A stretch of 5,370 nucleotides of DNA from Gammaproteobacteria bacterium (GTDB lineage Bacteria; Pseudomonadota; Gammaproteobacteria; Steroidobacterales; Steroidobacteraceae). Both the position numbers and the translations under genes were made by a program. The notes beneath the pieces are model-generated. The model was not told the DNA's origin. It was given only the letters and a program-made list of their open reading frames with translations, and did not search any database. The DNA is taken from contig JASHVF010000100.1 of the NCBI GenBank assembly GCA_030039615.1, positions 1 through 5,370 on the forward strand, written 5' to 3'. Below are positions 1 through 5,370 of this stretch, in pieces (position 1 is the first letter of the stretch; every line of letters starts with the position of its first letter).

Positions 1-802
1 CCGGCGCGGCCGCGCCCGCGGCCATTGCGGGCGGCTGCGGCACCGCAGCGGCGCCCTCGCCCGCCGTCGCCACCGTGAAGTGCTCGGCACGAATGCGCGC
101 TGGCTCGACACCGAGCGCGCGCAGCGCGCCGCTCACCTGCTCGATCATGTCGCCGGGACCGCACACGAAGTACTCCGCCACCTCGAGCGGCTTGAAGAGC
201 CTGCCGGCGAACTCGCTTACCCGCGCCGCATCGATGCGCCCGTTGTAGAGCGCCACCTCCTGCGGCTCGCGGCTCATGAGGAAGTGCAGCGACAGCCGCC
301 CGAGGTGCAGGTCCTTGAGCGCGAGCAGTTCCTCGAGGCACATGGTGCGTGCGGTGCCGGTGTTGCCATAGAAGAGAATGACGCGGTTCCCGGGGCGCGC
401 GAGCAGCGCGCGCGTCACCGACAGCACCGGGGTGATGCCGCAGCCGGCGGCGAAGGCCACGCAGGTGCCGCCGCGCTCCGGGGCGCGCGGCGTGAAGCTG
501 CCGTTCGGCGGCAGTACCTCGAGCGTGTCGCCGGCGCGCAGCTGCTCGGCGAGATAGCGCGACATCGCCCCGGCGGCGTGCACCCGCGGTACGATCCTGA
601 GCGGCCATTCCCCGGGCGCGTTCACCAGCGAGTAGGTGCGCCGCACCTCTCCCCCCTCGATCAGCGCCCGCACCACCACGTGCTGCCCGGGGCTGCCTGA
701 GTACTCGGCGTGCAGCTCGGGGGGTACCTCGAGCGCAACCGCCACGGCATCCTCCGCATCCGGGGCGATGCTCAGCACCCGCAGTGAGTGGAACCTCAGC
801 AT
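1..802 (-). CDS. paaE: Phenylacetyl-CoA 1,2-epoxidase, reductase subunit PaaE (3' end beyond window)
   Basis: PaaE passes electrons from NADPH via FAD and a 2Fe-2S centre to the diiron site of PaaA. The frame opens with ATG at 802-800 and stays open to base 1, giving 267 residues and no stop; the family is usually about 360 residues. Visible parts are the FAD-binding beta-barrel with RTYSL (55-59), the nucleotide-binding start AAGCGITP (118-125), YGN (145-147), the CGP motif (214-216) and AEHF (239-242). These match the order seen in E. coli PaaE, which has Ser where this protein has Cys121. From about residue 247 the chain becomes an Ala/Pro/Gly-rich linker, so the plant-type ferredoxin domain should follow outside the window. 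The start is one base after the paaD stop (TGAGATG) and no good Shine-Dalgarno is visible, so translation probably depends on ribosomes finishing paaD. Identification is by family recognition and operon position. Confidence 0.95.
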   Translation of the reverse strand, partial: MLRFHSLRVLSIAPDAEDAVAVALEVPPELHAEYSGSPGQHVVVRALIEGGEVRRTYSLVNAPGEWPLRIVPRVHAAGAMSRYLAEQLRAGDTLEVLPPNGSFTPRAPERGGTCVAFAAGCGITPVLSVTRALLARPGNRVILFYGNTGTARTMCLEELLALKDLHLGRLSLHFLMSREPQEVALYNGRIDAARVSEFAGRLFKPLEVAEYFVCGPGDMIEQVSGALRALGVEPARIRAEHFTVATAGEGAAAVPQPPAMAAGAAAP

Positions 803-803
803 C

Positions 804-1277
804 TCAGATGCACTTGAAGCGGTCGAAGGGCTCGCGGCATGCCGTGCAGCGGTAGTGCGCCTTGCAGGGCGTCGAGCCGAACTCGCTCACGCGCTCGGTC
901 GCGAGGCTCCCGCAGCGCGGGCAACGCACCGCTGCGGGCGTGGGCGGGGCGATGCCGAAGGCCGCCAGCTTGGCGCGCCCTGCGGCAGTCACCCAGTCGC
1001 TGCTCCAGGCGGGCGCCAGCACCTCCTCGAGGAGCGCCGCGGTGAAGCCCGCCGCATCGAGCGCGGCGCGCGTGCTGGCGCGGATCGCGGCGGTCGCCGG
1101 GCAGCCGCTGTAGGTCGGGGTGATGCCGACGTGCAGCCGTCCGTCGGCCGCGTGACGCACGTAGCGCACGATGCCGAGATCGACGATGCTCACGACGGGG
1201 ATCTCGGGATCGGCGACCTCTTCCAGCAGCCGCCAGACGCGCTGCTCGATCCCGCCGGCGTGCTCGGCGACGCTCAC
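804..1277 (-). CDS. paaD: Phenylacetyl-CoA epoxidase accessory protein PaaD (MIP18/DUF59 family)
   Basis: PaaD is a cytoplasmic accessory protein needed for activity of the PaaABCE complex in vivo. It is thought to help iron-sulfur or metal centre assembly, and is not a catalytic subunit. The protein has 157 residues, close to the roughly 165 of E. coli PaaD. The N-terminal two-thirds is a MIP18/DUF59 domain with DPEIP (23-27), a VDLG segment (32-35) and TPTYSGCP (53-60), whose Cys59 is the conserved cysteine of this family. The C-terminus is a zinc-ribbon-like module with Cys119 and Cys122 (CPRC), Cys138, Cys144 and Cys147 (CTAC), plus Cys156 next to the end. The start is GTG at 1277-1275, overlapping the paaC stop as GTGA. 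The same frame is open further upstream, but that part is antifamily sequence inside paaC. No clear Shine-Dalgarno precedes this GTG, so translation is probably coupled to paaC. Confidence 0.95.
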   Translation of the reverse strand: MSVAEHAGGIEQRVWRLLEEVADPEIPVVSIVDLGIVRYVRHAADGRLHVGITPTYSGCPATAAIRASTRAALDAAGFTAALLEEVLAPAWSSDWVTAAGRAKLAAFGIAPPTPAAVRCPRCGSLATERVSEFGSTPCKAHYRCTACREPFDRFKCI

Positions 1278-2074
1278 CAGTGCACACCCGGGTAGGTGCG
1301 CTGCAGGTGCTGCATCTCCGCGAGCAGGTGCCCCAGGTGCTCCGTGTGCACCCCGCGCTTGCCGTACCACGGGTGCGGCTGCGCCGACGGACGCGGCAGC
1401 GTCGCCGCGCGCAGGTCGCGATCGGTCTGCTGCCGCCAGCGCTCGGCGGCGGGGCCCGGGGCCGGCGCGATGCCGGCGGCGATCACGCGCTCGTCCACCT
1501 CGTCGGCGCTGAAGAGCTCCTCGGTGAAGCGCCATAGCGAATCGAGCGCCTGCTGCGTGCGGCCGCGGCTCTCCGCCGTGCCGTCCCCGAGCCGTATCAG
1601 CCAGCCGCTGCTGAAACGGTAGTGGTAGCGCGTCTCCTTCTGCGCCTTGGCGGCGATCGCCGCGAGGCGCGTATCCGCCGAGGCGCTGAGCGCCTCGTAC
1701 ACCTCGAGCTGCCAGGCATCGAGCAGCCACTGCCGCACGATGGTGTGCGCGAAGTCGCCGTTCGGCTGCTCGGCGAGCGTGAGGTTCAGGAACTCGGGCG
1801 CGTCCCGCAGGTACGCGAGCGCATCCTCGTCGCGTCCCTCAGCCTCGATCTCCCCGGCGTAGGTGAGCAGCAGGCGCGCCTGGCCGATCAGGTCGAGCGC
1901 GAGGTTCGCGAGAGCGAGATCCTCCTCGAGCGCCGGCGCGTGGCCGATCCACTCGCCGAGGCGCTGCCCGAGGACCAGGCTCGTGTCGCCGAGGCGCAGC
2001 ACGTAGCGAAACAGCGCCGCGCGCAGCGCGCGCTCGCCCGGCGCGGGCCCGCTGCCCGGGGCGGCGGCGCTCAC
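1274..2074 (-). CDS. paaC: Phenylacetyl-CoA 1,2-epoxidase, structural subunit PaaC
   Basis: PaaC is the ferritin-like partner of PaaA. It has the fold of a diiron subunit but is regarded as structural, forming the A-C core that holds the active subunit. The 266-residue product matches the E. coli protein (about 248) along its length: LGQRLGEW (35-42), DLALANLALDLIGQAR (52-67), QPNGDF (103-108), KETRYHYRFS (146-155) and a closing segment with HTEHLG (243-248), LAEMQ (251-255) and YPG (261-263). The start is GTG at 2074-2072, overlapping the paaB stop as GTGA. It is preceded by a good Shine-Dalgarno, GAGGTGA, seven bases upstream. This start gives an Ala/Pro/Gly-rich tail of about 18 residues before the family's usual N-terminus; no other sensible start exists before the conserved YVLRLGD. 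The frame is open about 100 codons further upstream, but that is shadow sequence of paaB. Confidence 0.96.
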   Translation of the reverse strand: MSAAAPGSGPAPGERALRAALFRYVLRLGDTSLVLGQRLGEWIGHAPALEEDLALANLALDLIGQARLLLTYAGEIEAEGRDEDALAYLRDAPEFLNLTLAEQPNGDFAHTIVRQWLLDAWQLEVYEALSASADTRLAAIAAKAQKETRYHYRFSSGWLIRLGDGTAESRGRTQQALDSLWRFTEELFSADEVDERVIAAGIAPAPGPAAERWRQQTDRDLRAATLPRPSAQPHPWYGKRGVHTEHLGHLLAEMQHLQRTYPGVHW

Positions 2075-2370
2075 AGGTTCTTCACCTCGTCTGGAATCGC
2101 ATAGAACGTCGGATGGCGGTACACCTTGTCGCGCGCCGGCTCGAACAGCGCATCCGCCTCGGCGGGATCCGAAGCGACGATGTCCGCCGAGCGCGCCACC
2201 CAGATGCTCACCCCCTCCTGGCGCCGCGTATAGACGTCGCGCGCATGCTCGATCGCCATGCGCGCATCCGCGGCGTGCACACTCCCGACGTGCTTGTGCT
2301 CGAGGCCCGAGCGCGAACGGATGAATACCTCGAAAAGCGGCCAGTCGGTCGCCGTGGTCTCTGCGCTCAT
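2071..2370 (-). CDS. paaB: Phenylacetyl-CoA 1,2-epoxidase, small subunit PaaB
   Basis: PaaB is the small non-catalytic subunit of the phenylacetyl-CoA epoxidase, linking the PaaA-PaaC core units in the assembled complex. The product is 99 residues, in line with about 95 for E. coli PaaB. It carries the family's recognisable blocks: WPLFEVF (10-16), HVGS and HAADARMA (27-39), ARDVYTRR (43-50), SIWV (55-58), DIVASDP (63-69) and KVYRHPTFYAIP (82-93). The ATG at 2370-2368 overlaps the paaA stop as ATGA. A strong Shine-Dalgarno, GGAGGTGA, lies seven bases upstream inside the end of paaA, so this gene can recruit ribosomes itself as well as use coupling. It is followed by paaC with a second overlap. 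No anomaly was seen. Confidence 0.97.
   Translation of the reverse strand: MSAETTATDWPLFEVFIRSRSGLEHKHVGSVHAADARMAIEHARDVYTRRQEGVSIWVARSADIVASDPAEADALFEPARDKVYRHPTFYAIPDEVKNL
2082..2088 (-). promoter_or_regulatory. Ribosome binding site of paaC
   Basis: On the minus strand this reads GAGGTGA, seven bases before the GTG at 2074. It lies within the final codons of paaB. It decides the paaC start, which lacks an ATG and otherwise could not be told from the longer open frame upstream. Confidence 0.75.
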
Positions 2371-3365
2371 GCCGCACTCACCTCCGCGCCGCGCGCCGCC
2401 TGCCGGGCCGCGTGCGCCGCCGCCGCCTCGCGCACCCAGGCGCCCGCCTCGTAGGCGGCGCGGCGCGCCTCGAGACGCTCGCGGTTACAGGGCCCGTTGC
2501 CCTTCAGCACCGCCTGGAACTCGTTCCAGTCGATCGGCCCGATGGCAAAGTGCTGCAGCGCCTCGTCCCAGCGCAGCAGCGGATCGGGGATGGCGAGCTC
2601 GAGGAACTGCGCCTGCGGCACCGTGACGTCGATGAACTTCTGGCGCAGCTCGTCGTTGCTGAAGCGCTTGATCTTCCAGCGCATCGACTGCGCGCTGTGC
2701 CTGGAGTCCGCGTCCGGCGGGCCGAACATCATGATGGACGGCCACCACCAGCGGTCGAGGGCGTCCTGCGCCATGGCGCGCTGCGCCGCGCTGCCGCGCG
2801 CGAGCGTCAGCATGATCTCGAACCCCTGGCGCTGGTGGAAGCTCTCCTCCTTGCAGATGCGCACCATGGCGCGCGCGTAGGGGCCGTAGGAGCAGCGGCA
2901 GATCGGGATCTGGTTCATGATCGCCGCGCCGTCCACCAGCCAGCCGATCGCGCCGACGTCGGCCCAGGTGAGCGTCGGGTAGTTGAAGATGCTCGAGTAC
3001 TTGGCGGCGCCCGAGAGCAGCTGCGTGAACATCTGCGCGCGCTCGATGCCGAGCGTCTCGGCGGCGCTGTAGAGGTACATGCCGTGGCCGCCCTCGTCCT
3101 GCACCTTGGCGATCAGCACCGCCTTGCGGCGCAGCGTCGGCGCGCGCGTGATCCAGTTGCCCTCGGGGAGCATGCCGACGATCTCCGAGTGGGCGTGCTG
3201 GGAGATCTGGCGGATGAGCGTTTGGCGGTATGCCTCCGGCATCCAGTCCTTGGGCTCGATCTTCTCCTCGGCATCGATGCGCGCCTGGAAGCGCGCCGCG
3301 GCGGCCGCCGCCTCCTCGGCCGGCACCGGCTCGCGGCCGTGGCTGTCGAGTGCCTGCGTGTACAT
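2367..3365 (-). CDS. paaA: Phenylacetyl-CoA 1,2-epoxidase, catalytic diiron subunit PaaA
   Basis: PaaA binds phenylacetyl-CoA and uses a carboxylate-bridged diiron centre and O2 to form the ring-1,2-epoxide. The product is 332 residues (E. coli about 309), the difference being an Ala-rich N-terminal stretch and a longer Ala-rich tail. Near-invariant family blocks are present: AHSEIVGMLPEGNW (58-71), VQDEGGHG (88-95), WLVDGAA (142-148), KEESFHQRQGFE (172-183), WKIKRF (230-235), CNRERL (293-298) and WVREAA (310-315). Glu61, the pair Glu91/His94, Asp145 and the pair Glu174/His177 stand where the metal ligands of this ferritin-like family occur, so the subunit looks catalytically intact. I chose ATG at 3365-3363 because the MYTQAL beginning is typical of PaaA in many proteobacteria. 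A GTG seven codons upstream (3386-3384) is an alternative. It is the first gene of the paa operon, with a 4-base overlap into paaB. Confidence 0.97.
   Translation of the reverse strand: MYTQALDSHGREPVPAEEAAAAAARFQARIDAEEKIEPKDWMPEAYRQTLIRQISQHAHSEIVGMLPEGNWITRAPTLRRKAVLIAKVQDEGGHGMYLYSAAETLGIERAQMFTQLLSGAAKYSSIFNYPTLTWADVGAIGWLVDGAAIMNQIPICRCSYGPYARAMVRICKEESFHQRQGFEIMLTLARGSAAQRAMAQDALDRWWWPSIMMFGPPDADSRHSAQSMRWKIKRFSNDELRQKFIDVTVPQAQFLELAIPDPLLRWDEALQHFAIGPIDWNEFQAVLKGNGPCNRERLEARRAAYEAGAWVREAAAAHAARQAARGAEVSAA
2378..2385 (-). promoter_or_regulatory. Ribosome binding site of paaB
   Basis: On the minus strand this reads GGAGGTGA, nearly the full anti-16S complement, with seven bases to the paaB ATG at 2370. 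It lies inside the last codons of paaA. It supports the chosen paaB start and suggests strong independent initiation in addition to the ATGA overlap. Confidence 0.8.
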
Positions 3366-3371
3366 GCGTCG

Positions 3372-3377
3372 TTCCCC
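3372..3377 (-). promoter_or_regulatory. Possible ribosome binding site for the paaA ATG
   Basis: The minus strand reads GGGGAA, six bases before the ATG at 3365. It is only a partial match to the Shine-Dalgarno consensus. A competing AAGGTG at 3399-3394 lies seven bases before an in-frame GTG at 3386 and is at least as good a match. The ATG is preferred by protein similarity, not by this site. Confidence 0.4.
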
Positions 3378-3401
3378 GGGGCGCACGCCGCCCCACCTTG
3401 C

Positions 3402-3414
3402 TGCCGAACCGGCA
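3402..3414. promoter_or_regulatory. Short inverted repeat upstream of paaA, possible operator
   Basis: The arms TGCCG and CGGCA are separated by AAC, 37 bases before the paaA ATG. paa operons in proteobacteria are commonly controlled by repressors of the PaaX (GntR-like) or PaaR (TetR) types that bind palindromes near the paaA promoter. Five-base arms are short and GC-rich, and can arise by chance in this composition, so the assignment is weak. Confidence 0.2.
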
Positions 3415-3445
3415 CAAGGCTAGCACATCGATATCGGGGGAACGC

Positions 3446-5370
3446 TCAGTCGCTCAGCGCCACCGCCATGACGTTCGGTGTCAGCACGCCGGTCGTCTCG
3501 TCGTAGGGACCGACGGCATCCACGGCGAAGAGCGCGGTGGTCCCGTTGAGGTCCCCGCTCAGCGCCGAGATGAAGTCGCCGAAGGTGCTGTAGACCTGGA
3601 ACTGCCAGCTCGAGCTGTGGGTGATGACGAAGCCGCTGAAGGTGGCGCTCGCCGAGCTGCTCGGCACGAAGGCGAGTCCGCTGCTGACGCTCGCGGGATT
3701 GAACTGCGCCGGACCGATGCGCACCACGTCGAACGCGGCGCTTTGCAGCGTCGCCTGGCTGATCACCACGTTGGTGGCGCTCAGCGGCGCCACGAACGGC
3801 GCGGTCAGACCGGGCGAGCTCCACGCCGCGTGCAGCCGCGCGTTGGTCGCGGTGTAGTTCACGAGGCTGAGGGCCGCGAAGTCCGGCGGTGCCGAGCCGA
3901 AGGGTGCCACGAAGCCGGTGAACTCGATCGGAAAGCCGGCGGTCAGCGTCGGAATGGCGAGCGCCGCGGGCACGCTCACCGTGTAGGCGCTCGCGGTCGC
4001 ATCGTTCGCGCTGCTGGTGCCGGTGCCGGCGAAGTTGAACACCGAGGGCTCACGGCCGTCGAGCGACTCCAGGTTGAGCGTCACCACGTTGCCGGCGGTC
4101 GAGCTGTACTCGCCCCACAGCGGCGTGATCGTGAGCAGCACGCTGCCCGCGGTCGCATCCAGTGTCGGGGCGGAGCCCGCCGCGCCGCTGAACGTGCCGA
4201 ACACCTGCACGTGCTGGCCGACGGAGATGTCCTGCGCGGTGAAGCTGCCGGTCTGACCGAGCTCGGTCACGGTCGTGGCCGAGCCTACGGTGACGCTCAG
4301 CTGGCCGTTGAAGTGCCCGAAGCCGAAGCCGCCGCCCATGTTCCAGGCACCGATCGCCTGCGCCGTCACCATGCCTCCGGAGACATCGCCGCCGGCGCGC
4401 GGCTGCAGGAAGGCATTGTCGAGGGTAAGGGTATCGCCGCTGCGCGCTACGACCGTGCCCGCGGCACTGTCGAGGCCGGCCCCGGGAACGCTCGTGCCGG
4501 CGAATACCTCGGCCGCCGTGAAGGTGCTGCTGGTGGTATCAAAGGTCCCGTAGGCCACGGTGAGAGTTCCCGCCGGCAGCGCGGCGAGGGCCGTGAGGCC
4601 GGCGGTGCCGGTCGAGGTGGTGCCGTTCAGCGTAAAGCTGGTGGTCGAGGTCGTGTAGACGACCACCTGACCCATGTTGCTGCCCGCGGCCGCAAAGAAC
4701 GGGCACACCGTGACCGTGTAGGAGGTCTGCGAGGCCGTGTTGGTGACGCTCACGAGCGCGCCGCGTACCCGGATCTGCTTGCTGGTGTCGGGCGTCAGGC
4801 TCGCGACCAGCACCGGGTTGACCGTCACCGTCACGGCGCTCGCCGCGGTCGAGGAGTTGATCGTGGCCGGCGCCACCGTGTCGGAAGCCGTCAGGTTGAA
4901 ATCGAGCGCCAGGTTGGCCACGGTGCCGTTGTTGACGATCAGCGGCGCGCCGGAGGGCAGCTGCAAAGTGAGCGGCATGGAGCTCGCCGCTCCGACCAGC
5001 GGCGCGTTGCTCTGGCCGTTGATGATGTTGTTCGCGAGGACCGTCAGCCCTGCCGTAGTGCCGTTGTCGACGACGATATTGGCGTTGGTGTAATCGAGCG
5101 TCAGCGTCACGCTGGTGTAGGCGCCCGAGGGTACCTGTTGGGCGCTGATCACCTCCGACAGGTCGACCAGCTGCGCGAAGTCGACGCTGGTGGTCGCCGG
5201 GACCGTCTGCACGACGGTGCCGTCGGCCGCCGTCAGCGACAGCGACGTCACGTTCACCATGTAGGTGAGGAAGTCGCCCGGCTGGTCGGTGAGCGTGATC
5301 AGCGCCACGCCGTTGGTCGAGCCGGTGCTGGAGCCCGAGCTGGAGCTGCTCATCGAGCCGCCGCCGCCGC
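3446..5370 (-). CDS. Exported DUF4382-like protein with DUF5666-like repeats, probable lipoprotein (N-terminus beyond window)
   Basis: Function unknown. The frame is open from the right edge (640 residues seen) to TGA at 3448-3446. Numbering from the Met at 5353, residues 15-155 resemble DUF4382: ALITLTDQPGDF (17-28), VNVTSLSL (33-40), then PSGAY (75-79) and an LxLDF segment (148-152). Three beta-rich stretches follow at about 194-286, 297-408 and 417-501, each with alternating Val/Thr strands and a G(T/F)-F turn before a T-x-x-A-x-x-V strand, like DUF5666 repeats. The chain is rich in Ser, Thr, Ala and Gly, poor in Lys, and has one Cys (217), which suits an extracytoplasmic protein. The Met at 5353 is probably not the start: the frame continues upstream as Gly-Gly-Gly-Gly-Ser and downstream as a Ser/Gly tether, typical of residues just after a lipobox Cys. 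Signal peptide and lipobox would lie outside the window. It is co-oriented with paa, 80 bases upstream; no functional link is shown. Confidence 0.8.
   Translation of the reverse strand, partial: GGGGSMSSSSSGSSTGSTNGVALITLTDQPGDFLTYMVNVTSLSLTAADGTVVQTVPATTSVDFAQLVDLSEVISAQQVPSGAYTSVTLTLDYTNANIVVDNGTTAGLTVLANNIINGQSNAPLVGAASSMPLTLQLPSGAPLIVNNGTVANLALDFNLTASDTVAPATINSSTAASAVTVTVNPVLVASLTPDTSKQIRVRGALVSVTNTASQTSYTVTVCPFFAAAGSNMGQVVVYTTSTTSFTLNGTTSTGTAGLTALAALPAGTLTVAYGTFDTTSSTFTAAEVFAGTSVPGAGLDSAAGTVVARSGDTLTLDNAFLQPRAGGDVSGGMVTAQAIGAWNMGGGFGFGHFNGQLSVTVGSATTVTELGQTGSFTAQDISVGQHVQVFGTFSGAAGSAPTLDATAGSVLLTITPLWGEYSSTAGNVVTLNLESLDGREPSVFNFAGTGTSSANDATASAYTVSVPAALAIPTLTAGFPIEFTGFVAPFGSAPPDFAALSLVNYTATNARLHAAWSSPGLTAPFVAPLSATNVVISQATLQSAAFDVVRIGPAQFNPASVSSGLAFVPSSSASATFSGFVITHSSSWQFQVYSTFGDFISALSGDLNGTTALFAVDAVGPYDETTGVLTPNVMAVALSD

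Larger units (their letters stand above)
3366..3445. other. Intergenic region between the exported-protein gene and paaA
   Basis: These 80 bases separate the stop of the exported-protein gene from the paaA start and must hold any paa-specific promoter close to the gene. I see a 13-base interrupted palindrome at 3402-3414 and an 8-base palindrome CGATATCG at 3429-3436. There is no GC-rich hairpin followed by a T-run, so no intrinsic terminator is evident for the upstream gene. No sequence is close to a sigma-70 -35/-10 pair; the only AT-rich patch is around 3429-3436. Read-through from upstream therefore cannot be excluded. Confidence 0.6.

Noticed and set aside
80..700. A 206-codon plus-strand open frame opposite paaE
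   Set aside because: The minus strand encodes a clear PaaE with ordered motifs; the plus frame is His/Arg/Ala-rich shadow sequence.
636..1295. A 219-codon plus-strand open frame across the paaE/paaD junction
   Set aside because: It lies antisense to two well-identified genes and has shadow-like composition with no domain pattern.
804..1730. A long version of PaaD of 308 residues starting inside paaC
   Set aside because: The first 151 codons are out-of-frame paaC sequence; family similarity begins just after the GTG at 1277, which overlaps the paaC stop.
1622..2104. A 160-codon plus-strand open frame opposite paaC
   Set aside because: It is antisense to conserved PaaC blocks and is Arg/Glu/Leu-rich with no recognisable motif.
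1274..2377. A long version of PaaC of 367 residues starting before the paaB ATG
   Set aside because: The first roughly 100 codons are out-of-frame paaB sequence; the GTG at 2074 has a good ribosome site and fits the family length.
2485..3426. A 313-codon minus-strand open frame overlapping paaA in another frame
   Set aside because: It is Arg/Gly/His-rich out-of-frame sequence; the paaA frame holds all conserved residues.
3420..3450. Possible intrinsic terminator after the exported-protein gene
   Set aside because: CGATATCG is a short palindrome with a weak stem and no T-run follows in the direction of transcription.
2412..3506. A 364-codon open frame on the plus strand opposite paaA
   Set aside because: It is an Arg/Leu/Ala-rich antisense shadow created by high-GC codon use in paaA; it resembles no family and runs through the intergenic region into the exported-protein gene.
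1..5370. Search for tRNA or rRNA genes, CRISPR arrays, insertion-sequence ends and frameshifted genes
   Set aside because: None was seen: coding is nearly continuous on one strand, all paa frames are intact, and no long direct or terminal inverted repeats were found by eye.

Overview
The window is about two-thirds GC and carries genes only on the minus strand. It suggests a high-GC, Gram-negative, aerobic proteobacterium (beta or gamma). The evidence is the phenylacetate catabolic cluster, base composition with GC-rich codon use, and a secreted surface-type protein; the genus cannot be read from the sequence.

Layout, in direction of transcription (right to left): (1) 5370-3446, a large Ser/Thr/Ala-rich exported protein cut by the window edge at its N-terminus. 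It has a DUF4382-like N-terminal domain followed by beta-rich repeats resembling DUF5666; its function is unknown. (2) 3445-3366, an 80-nt intergenic region with two short palindromes and no convincing terminator or promoter. (3) 3365-1, the phenylacetyl-CoA epoxidase operon paaA-paaB-paaC-paaD-paaE. paaE runs off the left edge, so its C-terminal ferredoxin domain is not visible.

The five paa genes act together. PaaA (diiron catalytic subunit) and PaaC (structural partner) form the hydroxylase core with the small subunit PaaB. PaaE carries electrons from NADPH through FAD and a 2Fe-2S centre. PaaD is an accessory protein of the MIP18/DUF59 type, thought to help iron-sulfur or metal assembly. 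The complex converts phenylacetyl-CoA to its ring-1,2-epoxide, the oxygen-requiring step of the hybrid aerobic phenylacetate pathway. Junctions are very tight: A/B share ATGA, B/C and C/D share GTGA, and D/E are separated by one base. This indicates a single transcript with translational coupling.

The paa part is ordinary and well recognised. The least understood element is the repeat-containing exported protein directly upstream in the same orientation. I see no mobile element, RNA gene, CRISPR array or previously undescribed multi-gene system.
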